Of a DNA stretch of 30,152 bases, positions 8,682 through 17,338 are shown one piece after another (position 1 is the stretch's first letter; every line of letters begins with the position of its first letter). Both the position numbers and the translations under genes were made by a program. The notes beneath the pieces are model-generated. The model was not told the origin of the DNA, searched no databases, and saw nothing but the letters and a program-made list of their open reading frames with translations. The stretch is from Zygnema circumcarinatum. Its lineage: Eukaryota; Streptophyta; Zygnematophyceae; Zygnematales; Zygnemataceae. The DNA is taken from the NCBI GenBank assembly GCA_037447605.1, contig CM074810.1, positions 3,759,858 through 3,790,009 of the forward strand, read 5' to 3'.

Positions 8682-11600
8682 CTATTGCGGCGGCACGGGG
8701 GTTCCAATATTCATAATATTGCTGTGCAGCTGATACGTTCTCGATGTCAAATTTTTCGTCCTCTCAATAATTGATTCGTACCTGCAGACCCAAAATTTCA
8801 GGGGAAAAAAAGCGAACAAAAAATATATCCAAGACCCCAAACAAACCCCAAAAACTCAGAATCGTAACCAAAAAAACGGGCCGATCTTCAAAGCCAGAAA
8901 AAAAAAAAAAAGAACAACAAGGTTTTGGGGTTCAGCAAATCACTCTTCATAAATTGGGGTTCGGGAATAAAGGTTTAGAAATTAGGCTCGAGTCGACCCC
9001 CACTTACACGCTGGTGTGTTGTGAGACCATCACCACTGTCCCCGCCTTCGAGTCGATCTTTGCGTCCAGTTTAGCGTTCCGTATGAGGTTTAGGATCCAC
9101 CTCTCCGCCGCGTCCTGCATCATATTCAGCTTCTCCGCCAACATCCTGCGCAGCACAACATCACTCCCTCTACATCACTTCTCTGCTCACGCATCCCCCC
9201 CTGAGCCGTACTGACTCTCAACTTCGAAAATATTTAACCCTGGGCACGAGAAATCTGAAGGACTGGAAACTATGGAACTAAGTGTGTGTGTGTGTGTGTG
9301 TGAATATATAGTATATTTCCTCACTTGATATCGATGACTTTATGAATTCTGCAATAGGTTTCGAAGATGAAGAGTCGCGCGTTTTCCAAAAACTCGTCCC
9401 GGAAGGGCATGGCCTGGTAGCTGTTTTCCTGCACCTGCTTTCCGAGAAAGAAGTCGTTCGCTAGAAGCTGCAGAGCATCCAGCAAAGCCCCAGGATCGTA
9501 CTTTTCAGTATGAATTTCAGAAACAAAAAAACCGTTCATGAGCAACATATCAGCACATGTAGTTGGTAATACAAGTGATGAAATTATGGAATTCCCACAG
9601 TCAGAGATGCAACCCTCACAGAGGGAAGAAGAGCGGAAAGGGGAGGGGGGGAGGGACAGAGGGAAGGGAAGAGAGGGAGGGGTGGAGGGTAACGGGCAAA
9701 CAAGACGCAGACATGCTCCCCTCTAAACTCCCGTCTCTCTCTATCTTGCTAAACAAGTCTTTCCACCGATTCGGTAACAGTTACAAAGAAAGTCTTGTTC
9801 CAGGATCCTAGTGTTTTTTTTGCAAGTTTCTAGCACTAACTTAGAGGTCTGGTCTTTAGGACCAACACGATTCTAGACTACAATAGAGCACGAGAGGCCT
9901 TCAGACTCTTGGAGGCCTTGGAAGGTTTCGAGTGGTAGGGATTTCGAATTTCGACTTTCAGAGGTAGAGGGAGAGGAAGAGGGAGAGGGAGATGGAGATT
10001 GCGAGGAATGTAAGAGAGGGAGAAGGAGAGGGAGGGGGAGATGGAGATTGCGAGGAATGTAAGAGAGGGAGGAGGAGAGGGAGGGGGAGATGGAGATTGC
10101 GAGGAATGTAAGAGAGGGAGAAGGAGAGGGAGGGGGATATGGAGATTGCGAGGAATGTAAGAGAGGGAGAAGGAGAGGGATTGGGAGATGGAGATTGCGA
10201 GGAATGTAAGAGAGGGAAGAAGGAGAGGAAAGTATCTGCGGTATCAGGGCTTGTTGCTAACCAACCTCCTCGCAGTCTCGCAGTTTTGCCTGCGCTCCAT
10301 CCAAGTCGTAGTCCACAAAGAGCGCGAGCACAAAGTCAGTGATGGGGTCTCTGCTCGCGTGCTCCTCCTGCTGCACTGCGCGGACAAGGTCCTTTACGAG
10401 CCCCCTCCGCCGCTTGCAGGTCAGAATTGCATGAGCGAGGTAGCGCAGGAGATGGGGGGCGTTCGTCTGAATGGCGTTCAAGTACCTGCTCTCAGGATGC
10501 CATGGTTCGGGGTGTTAGGATTTGCAGAGGTTTTAGGGTTATTGGGAAAGCTAAGGTTGGCTGCAGTTCCACTCTTCTTTAGCACCCGCTGTGGAAATAG
10601 GTGCGATTTGGCCACCAAAAGGTATTGATGTATTAGATCCTTGGGGAATTCCTTTTTTCAATACTGTGATCTTGCTCTCATCTGGAGCTGCTGTTACTTT
10701 GGGAATGCCAACTTAGGGTTTTTAGGGTGCCTTAGGGTGCTTGCAGTCGGAATGCCAACTTTTGGGTTTTCAGAGTTTCCAGAAGTTTTAGGGTTTGTCA
10801 GGCTTTTTGAGGGGACTGGGGGCTTAATAGAGTCTTAGGGTTTTATAGGAGGTTAGCCCTTGTAGAATTTACGTTTTTTAAAGCTTCAAAATTAATTGAT
10901 TGAAAGCGACAAGGTCAGATCTCTTCATTGAGGAACCAACATGCAATATCTAATTATAAAAGCGGCTCTTGTGAACACACCTTTCTTGGAGGAAAAGATC
11001 AATAAGTCCATTTTTGCCCCCGTCTGTATTATAGTACACGAACAGACTCCAGTGAAGGAGCCATGTGCGCTGCTGCAGCTGCTCCAACGGAGATGAAAAG
11101 TTCTGGACTCCGTTCAACGGAACTGAAGTCAGTACGAGAACACGGAGAAGGTGAGAGAGGGGGAGGGGGAAGGGGGGTGGGAGAGGGGGAGGTGGGGGGA
11201 GGAGGGAGCCGGAGCGAGAGAGCATGACGAAGGGCGTGACGGAGGGTGTGGGCAAGAGAAGGTCAGATAGAGGGAGGGGGAGAGGGAGACGAAGCGGGTG
11301 AAGAGTGAGGGAGAGAAGGGGAGAAAGTGAGATTGAGGGGAAGGAGGCGAGGAAGGGAGAGGGAGGGGGAGGGGGGAGGGAATGGAGAGAGGCGGGAAGG
11401 GGAGATGCAAATTGGAGTGGGTGAGGGGAGAGAGGGCATGGCAAAGTGGCGGAGAGGAGCGAGAGGGAGATGTGAAAGTCTGATAATGAAAGGGGGAGGG
11501 GAGGCGAGAGGCCAAAAGGTAGGGAAAGCGAGGAAGCAGAGAAAGGACAGGAATTACTTTACCGCCTTTCCAGCCACGATTCATATCAAATAAACCCGAA

Positions 11601-13383
11601 ACCCTGAAAATTTCCCGAAACTATTGTAGCTCCACGACCCAGACCCCTACTACGCTAAAACCTTAAACCCTTCAAACCCTAGAATCTCACCTTGGCATCG
11701 ATGATATCCTTCAGCTTATTCAACTCATCAACCGCCACATCCCAATTCTGCATCAGAATTTCTGCCGCCAATTTCCCCCATAGTGCGGAAACGGATCGAT
11801 CGCTATTTGTGCATAGAGTCCGATATTGGTAAAGAAAATCAGCAGCCCCGGAATAGTTTCCGCATTCAAACTGAAACTTCGCATAGTGGTACAGAGCTTC
11901 AATTTGCTCCTCTCCAATCTGCACACGCACTCCACAAAATGGTAAAATAGTACTTTAAAATTCCTGAAATCTGCAATCAAAAGTTTTAAGCATGCAAACC
12001 CTGATTCCATGAAACCCTAAAGACAAGAAAGCATAAAAACCCGAAATAAATAATGCTCTCTCGCCCTGTAGCTCTCCTTCCTCTCTCCCCCCCTCTTACA
12101 CACACTCTCTACCCAATAAATCCTATCAAGCCGTCACCACTCTCAGTCAGTTTGACTGAAGTTTCTAAACCAAAAACTGCACGACAAAGAGGAAATAAGG
12201 AGCATCAAGCTTCCGCAAGCCATACCAACTCCACAACAACAACAACAACAACAACAACAAACTAACTAACTTATCAACTCAATAACATGACGCATTGTGC
12301 AATATATTGATGCATAAAACCATATAATAAACTTTAATTTGATGCATTGTCCAACAAAGTATGGCACGAAACCACACGACAGTCCCCTGTACCTGATACT
12401 TCTCCTGCAGCATGTGCAGGTTGTACTGCTTGTCCTGGCGAAGCTCCTGCACGAGGGAGGGGTTCTGCAGGAAGGAGATGAGAGGCGCCGCCGCCTCCTC
12501 GAGAGCCTTCAGACGGCCCACCACCTCTGCACGGCGCTCCACCATGGCTGCGGGACAGGCCGGGAGGGGCCGTCAGGGGAGGGAGGGGGAGAGGGAGGGA
12601 GGGAGGGAGGGAGCGCGCGGAAAAAAATGTATGGAGGACGAGGAAAAATGAGAGAAAGCTGATGTGGGAGACGGAGAGAAAGCCAGAGAGAGCGAAAGAG
12701 AGAGAGAGTGGCGAGTTTTCTTTTTCGCCTGCCTACGGCCCCGCCTTTTACTATCCTTAATGGTATTTATGGTTCGAGCTTAAACGTGCTGTAAGTGGCC
12801 TCATTTTCAGATCGAACCGATAAGCTTTAGAAAGGGTTCGTGTAAACAGAAAGCGACGCTGGCAATTCAGCCAAAGTCTTTCAAAGGAGGATTTCAAAAA
12901 GGCGTGTTGATTCATCTCTCCCTCTCCCTCTCCCTATAACCCTAAACTTAAATTCTGAACCCTAATTTCGAAACGATAAGCCACTTGGAATTCATCTTCG
13001 TTTCGGCAATGAATCGCCTTATACCCCCATCTATATCTCCAGAAATAAGAAAAAAGAAAAATACGACACGATAAAAAAAAAGGGACGTGGCAAAAACCAT
13101 CACTAACATTAAGGAATTAAGTAATTTAAAAATACTAATAATCAAATCAATAAGGCGAAAAAGGTAAGAAAAAATTACAGGGAGGGACCTCCTCGGTGTG
13201 ATAGAGGCTCCGGTGGATGTCCATGGCGTAGTCGACCATGTTCGTCTTCCCGAGCAGCTCAATTTTCGCCTTCAATATTTCATCTTCCGGATAAATTTGC
13301 CGATCCTGGAGAAATTCTAGAAGCGGAAATACCAAATGGCGGTCTAGAAATGGCGAAATTTTGGGCGTGAGGTCGTCTGCCAT
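8682..13383 (-). CDS. EIF3E: Eukaryotic translation initiation factor 3 subunit E (eIF3e/INT6), eight exons
   Basis: This is a PCI-domain core subunit of eIF3, which recruits the 40S subunit to mRNA. Minus-strand exons are 13383-13179, 12547-12393, 11918-11691, 11102-10981, 10485-10266, 9467-9325, 9145-9008 and 8781-8682, totalling 1311 nt (436 residues, near the usual 440-445). All introns are GT-AG and phases match throughout. Landmarks are [17 protein letters not shown] (exon 1), [19 protein letters not shown] and [15 protein letters not shown] (exon 3), [16 protein letters not shown] (exon 4), [14 protein letters not shown] (exon 5), [19 protein letters not shown] (exon 6), [17 protein letters not shown] (exon 7) and a short tail ending PVPPQ. 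The PCI region is about residues 230-405. The FLGKQV to MPFR insert before DEFLENAR resembles plant eIF3e more than the animal form. The donor after exon 5 (GAG|GTTGGT) is weak. Introns hold a 49-bp minisatellite, purine tracts and a CAA repeat. Start context is gcagccATGGC. Confidence 0.96.
9282..9302 (+). repeat. GT dinucleotide microsatellite
   Basis: About ten GT units in an uninterrupted run, inside eIF3e intron 6, between the exons ending at 9325 and starting at 9145. Confidence 0.9.
9982..10228 (+). repeat. 49-bp minisatellite, five copies, in eIF3e intron 5
   Basis: The marker ATGGAGATTGCGAGGAATG begins at 9992, 10041, 10090, 10139 and 10188, an exact 49-nt period. Each unit continues TAAGAGAGGGAGAAGGAGAG with only a few substitutions. 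The array lies in the intron between eIF3e exons 5 and 6. It creates a repetitive ORF on the + strand that I do not regard as coding. Confidence 0.97.
11146..11470 (+). repeat. Purine-rich tract in eIF3e intron 3
   Basis: G/A-rich sequence with GGGGGAGG and GGGAGA blocks fills more than half of the intron between exons 3 and 4 (11690-11103). It is pyrimidine-rich on the eIF3e sense strand and upstream of the exon 4 acceptor. Confidence 0.85.
12235..12262 (+). repeat. CAA trinucleotide microsatellite in eIF3e intron 2
   Basis: About nine tandem CAA/ACA units between the exons ending at 12393 and starting at 11918. Read on the minus strand it is TTG. Confidence 0.9.
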
Positions 13384-13391
13384 GGCTGCGA

Positions 13392-13485
13392 CTGGAGGGG
13401 GGGAGCTGGGAGAGGGAGAGGGAGGGAGAGAGAGAGGGAGAGAGTGGGAGAGAGAGAGGGAGAGGGAGAGGGAGAGGAAGGCTGG
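13392..13485 (+). repeat. GGGAGA tract immediately upstream of the eIF3e start codon
   Basis: GGGAGA/GAGAGG units begin about 10-20 nt upstream of the eIF3e ATG at 13383. On that gene's sense strand this is a CTCTCC tract in the promoter or 5' UTR. It is the same arrangement as at TMEM18. Confidence 0.9.
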
Positions 13486-13780
13486 GAGAGCGGCAGGTTC
13501 AGGAGTGGTAGCGGCACGGATGGGTTCAGACTTCCAAAAAAAATCCGAACCCTAATTTGCAGGACGGGTACCGTGCCAGGTTCCATGTGCATGCGGAAAA
13601 TCTAGTTGAACTGGCCGTTGAATAACGACTGTTCTATACGTTTCAACATAGAGATTTACTCAGCAGTTCTACGGTACCATACATTACGGTGTAGCAGTAA
13701 TATTCGGTAATATCCAAACGTTTCAGACTCGTAGAACACTTTTAGCATGGCCGTACGACCGCTGCAGTTGAACATCATGT

Positions 13781-13828
13781 ACGGTTGTACATCTCAACGG
13801 TTGTCCATCTCAACGGTTGTCGATCTCA
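13781..13828 (+). repeat. Three tandem copies of a 16-nt unit
   Basis: ACGGTTGTACATCTCA is followed by ACGGTTGTCCATCTCA and ACGGTTGTCGATCTCA, each starting 16 nt after the last. The array is just outside the foldback element on its left. Confidence 0.92.
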
Positions 13829-13870
13829 ATTTTAGGACTAAAAGCCCTAAAAAGCCTAAAATCTGACCGG

Positions 13871-13932
13871 CCAAAAAAGGCGTGTATCTAGCAAAAAAGT
13901 GTACATGTAGCAAAAAAAGGTGTATATCTTGC
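13871..13932 (+). repeat. Short tandem units of about 20 nt, left outer end of the foldback element
   Basis: Three units of the form AAAAAAGGTGTATATCTTGC (GGCGTGTATCTAGC, GTGTACATGTAGC, GGTGTATATCTTGC) stand in tandem. Similar units in the same orientation lie at the right end (15783-15856). Confidence 0.8.
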
Positions 13933-13957
13933 ACAGATCGGACCATTAGACAAACCA

Positions 13958-14336
13958 GTCGACTGGTTGGCAACCAGTGGATGCCACTGGTTCGCAACCA
14001 GTCGACTGGTTGCCAACCAGTGGATGCCACTGGTTCGCAACCAGTCGACTGGTTGCCAACCAGTGGCATCCACTGGTTCCAAACCATTCGACTGGTTGCC
14101 AACCAGTGGTTGCGGATCGAAACAACCATTCGACTGGTTGCCAACCAGTGGCATCCACTGGTTCCAAACCAGTCGACTGGTTGCCAACCAGTGGTTGCGG
14201 ACCGAAACAACCATTCGACTGGTTGCCAACCAGTGGCATCCACTGGTTGGAAACCAGTCGACTGGTTGCGAACCAGTGGCGCAGGACTGAAACAACCATT
14301 CGACTGGTTCGGAACCAGTGATCCAATGGTTGGCAA
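13958..14336 (+). repeat. Left array of nested short palindromes (ACTGGTTGCCAACCAGT type)
   Basis: The near-palindrome ACTGGTTGCCAACCAGT recurs, alternating with CCAGTCGACTGG and with spacers GGATGCCACTGG, GGCATCCACTGG or a GCGGATCGAAACAACCATT type. At least seven dyads occur in about 380 nt. Several reading frames on both strands stay open, an effect of the repeat and not evidence of coding. Confidence 0.95.
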
Positions 14337-15536
14337 CCATTAAATTGTCGGTGTACGGATCCCCGTATTGTCGATATACTGTAAATATGTTCCGTACGAT
14401 TTTTCGTACGATTTTCCGGCAAATTTAAAAGGAAAATTCTATTCTCACACCTTTTTTGTCTACACACAGGCCTCTTTTCGCCGGGCAGATTTTAGAATAG
14501 CGCAAAAAAAGAACACACCTTTCACACCTTCTCACCTTTTTTTTTTTCACCTTTTTTTTTTCACCTTTTTTTTCACACCTTTTTGAAATCGACACACCTT
14601 TCTCCATCGGGCAGATTTTACCCCTTCTTGTTTTTTTCAGAGAAAAAAATATCGGCCTGCCCGAATCCTCTCGGAGCAGAAGTTCCGTCCGCCACGAGAT
14701 CGTTCGCGGGTGGCCGTCCTTCACACGTGCAGAAACCATACACCGTCGATTCTAGCGCAGATCACACCACGGCAGATCGCCGTTCGATCGGCAGCCGGGC
14801 TCGGTCCCAGCGAATGGCACACGCCCACGTGTCCCACCCAAGCCGGCTTGAGGTCCGTACACTATTCGTACGGTCGCAGCTTCGAGGAAAGTCTAAATTC
14901 CTTACATTGAGAGCTTGTACCAATCACCATCTGCCGCGTGTTATTTTTGGACGTGGCAAACTGTGATTGGTACAGGCACTGAACTTTTTATTACGTTTTT
15001 TGACTTTCCTCGAAGCTGCGGACGTACGCCTTTTGTACGGTCCTTTGAGCCGGCTTGGGTGGGACACGTGGGACAGAGCCTGGCTGCTGATCGAACGGTG
15101 ATCTGCCAAGGTGCGATCTGAGTGAATATCGACGGCGGAAAATTATTGCACGTGTAAATGACGGCCATCCGCGAACGATCTCGTGGCGGACGGATCTTTC
15201 CCTCCGAGCGGATTCGGGCAGGCAGATATTTTTCTCTCTGAAAATAAATGATAAGGAGTAAAATCTGCCCGACAGAAATGGTGCTCACGGCGCTCGGCCG
15301 CTCAGTAGTAGCGTGTATCGATTCCAAAAAGATGTGAAAAAAAAGGTGAGAGAAAAAAAGGTGTGAAAGGTGTGTTCCTTTTTTGTCTATTTTAAAATCT
15401 GCCCGGCGAAAAGAGGTCTGTGTGTAGACAAAAAAGGTGTGAGAATAGAATTTTCCTTTAAAAAAATTGCCGGAAAATCGTACGGAAAATATTTACAGTA
15501 TATCGACAATACGGGGATCCGTACACCGACAATTTA

Positions 15537-15776
15537 ATGGTTGCCAACCATTTGATTTATGGGATATAACCATTCGACTGGTTGCCAACCAGTGCTGCCG
15601 GATCGAAACAACCATTCGACTGGTTGCCAACCAGTGGATGCCACTGGTTCACAACCAGTCGACTGGTTGCCAACCAGTGCCGCCGGATCGAAACAACCAT
15701 TCGACTGGTTGCCAACCAGTAGACGTCCAACCATTGCCATCCAATGGTTGTCCAATGGTTGCCGATCCACTGGTCC
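15537..15776 (+). repeat. Right array of nested short palindromes
   Basis: The same CGACTGGTTGCCAACCAGT dyads and GGATCGAAACAACCATT spacers as the left array, with fewer copies, ending in CCATTGGATGG-like variants (ATTGCCATCCAATGG) near 15733-15747. It is the inverted counterpart of 13958-14336. Confidence 0.94.
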
Positions 15777-15782
15777 GAACTG

Positions 15783-15856
15783 TGATATCTTGCCAAAAAG
15801 CTGTGTGTTTCGCCAACAAAGGTGTGTATCTTGCCAAGAGAAGGTGTGTAAGTAGC
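15783..15856 (+). repeat. Short tandem units of about 20 nt, right outer end of the foldback element
   Basis: Units such as AAAAAGCTGTGTGTTTCGCC, AACAAAGGTGTGTATCTTGCC and AGAAGGTGTGTAAGTAGC follow one another. They read in the same orientation as the left-end set, in contrast with the inverted arms. Confidence 0.78.
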
Positions 15857-15974
15857 TTCCCACCGTGTTCTAATATCCATCCCTGGCACGGTGACCTGTC
15901 CCATCGCCGATGACGTCCGCCCGGTCCCTTTCAGAGGACGGTGCTGTAATCCCATCCTCAACATCCCAAACTGG

Positions 15975-16230
15975 CCATGGTCCCATGCCATGCCATGCCA
16001 TGCCCATCGCGACCATGCCATGCCAGCATCACTCCAGCTCTTTAGGGGTCTAGGGGTGACATGGCCATGGGGGCCATGGGTTGACGGGGGCCATGGCCAT
16101 GGCCATGGGCCCTGGCGCCCTTGGGAGGGCCATTTAGGGTTCCTCCCTCCCCTCTCCCCCCGCCTGCTGCCTGCTCGACAGCTCTGCAGGCAGGCCGGGG
16201 AGGCGGGGGGCAGCCATGGCGGCCATGGCA
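15975..16230 (+). promoter_or_regulatory. CATGC/CCATGG-rich region at the 5' end of the LCB1 gene
   Basis: Tandem CATGC units (15986-16030) are followed by a cluster of CCATGG palindromes (about 16060-16110). Then come TTTAGGGTT (16132-16140) and a pyrimidine stretch before the start codon at 16216. Many ATG triplets lie upstream of the assigned start. If transcription starts upstream of them the leader would carry several upstream ORFs; if it starts at the telo-box/pyrimidine stretch it would not. Promoter role is inferred from position. Confidence 0.55.
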
Positions 16231-17300
16231 GCCATGGCCTTGTCGAATGCGACCGAAGCCATGGCTGTGTATCTGCAGGAGTCTTTCACGCTTTCTTGGC
16301 TCCCAGACTACGTCTCGCACGGTAAAGCATAGGATGAATCTTTTCTTGGAGCTTGAAGAAATCGCATCTCTATCCCTTATGGCTTACCTTTGCCCTCTTT
16401 TGTAGAGTTCCAGAACCCTCCCTCCAGCCTGACATTCGTTTTGGCGATGTTCTGGTTTGCAGGCCATTTGCTTCTGGAGACCATCCTGATTGTTGTCATT
16501 GTAACTCTCATGATTTCAAAGAGTTATAAGCCGAACCGACCCCTTTCAGAGAAGGTGCAGTTCTCTTATTTTTCAATTTCTTCTGCAATCTATGATGTTT
16601 CGGGGGTCTCGGTTGCTTACACAGATTATTGAACCGATCTCCTTAATTGATATTTCTTGTATTCAGGATTAAGTGAAAGGAGGAAAGAGAGAGACAGAGA
16701 GATACATTTTCTCTCTAGATTTATTGAATTTTTTTCTTTCAACATTTTGTGTTCTACAGGAGATTGACTCCCTCTGTGAGGAGTGGCAGCCGGAGCCTTT
16801 GCATCCGCCCGTTTCAGAAGATTTGCTGGAGAAGAACTCTCCTATTCTAGAGTGGTAAGCTATCTCCCTCCCTTTTTTTCTCTTCGTATCTCTCTTATCC
16901 ACCTGTTTTGCTCTTGTTCCTCTCCCTTCCTCCCTCCCTCCCTCCCTCTTTCCCTCCCTCCCTTCCTCCCTCCCTTCCTCCATCCCTCCCTCCCTCGCCT
17001 TTTCCTCTTACGTATACCCCACAGGAAGCCTGACTTGCTGTGAAGTGTTATGGTGGTTTTCTGGGTTCGTTTTTTCGCTTTTTTTTTCTGCATTGGGGCA
17101 GCGCTGCCGGGCCGAGGACGGTGGTGAATGGAAAAAACGTGCTGAATTTGGCGGCGGCAAATTTATTGGACCTTTTGGGAAACAAGCGCATCAATGTGAG
17201 AGGTTCTAGAACTCAACATTGTGTGCCGTCAAATCTTTTAATATGGTTTGTGTTCCCAGAACATTGCGACTCCCTATTGGATCCCTGTTCATTTCTCTCT

Positions 17301-17338
<38 letters not shown>

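Larger units (their letters stand above)
13384..13870. promoter_or_regulatory. eIF3e upstream region
   Basis: The eIF3e-proximal part of the divergent spacer. Beyond the GGGAGA tract it has AACCCTAATTT (13549-13559), a telo-box-like element of the kind found in plant promoters of translation genes. Farther out is a 16-nt tandem triplet. No TATA box could be assigned; promoter function is inferred from position. Confidence 0.5.
13871..15856. mobile_element. Foldback (long inverted-repeat) element, about 2 kb, no transposase seen
   Basis: The left part (about 13935-14938) is the reverse complement of the right part (about 14952-15780), with mismatches and small indels. Markers are GTGTACGGATCCCCGTATTG at 14351 against its complement near 15520, CGCCGGGCAGATTTTA near 14480 and 15405, CGTCCGCCACGAGATCGTTC near 14690 and 15185, and ACCAATCACCATCTGC at 14919 against the complement ending at 14971. 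The loop is 14939-14951. The outer part of each arm is an array of short palindromes, and short direct repeats of about 20 nt lie outside each arm. The left array (about 380 nt) is longer than the right (about 240 nt). This fits a non-autonomous foldback or large MITE-like element or a hairpin-RNA locus. No target-site duplication was clear, so exact ends are uncertain. Confidence 0.85.

Noticed and set aside
10139-10628. + strand ORFs over the 49-bp minisatellite and onward
   Set aside because: They are antisense to eIF3e exon 5 and consist of minisatellite repeats.
13794-14467. Overlapping ORFs on both strands (repeats such as NQSTGCQPVDATG and WQPVEWLF) that look like a repeat protein
   Set aside because: Several frames on both strands are open at once because the underlying palindrome array lacks stop triplets. 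There is no start context or gene structure, and the sequence is explained by the foldback element.
14583-14966. A 127-residue + strand ORF inside the left arm
   Set aside because: It lies wholly in the inverted repeat, shows no transposase motif, and its counterpart in the other arm is interrupted.
13958-15776. CRISPR-like repeat/spacer appearance of the GGTTGCCAACCAGT arrays
   Set aside because: Spacers are themselves repeated and palindromic, spacing is irregular, there are no cas genes, and the genome is eukaryotic with spliced genes.
15891-16405. + strand ORFs rich in Gly/His/Pro/Trp across the CCATGG cluster
   Set aside because: They arise from the repeat and run out of frame over LCB1 exon 1, which has the correct phase and homology in another frame.
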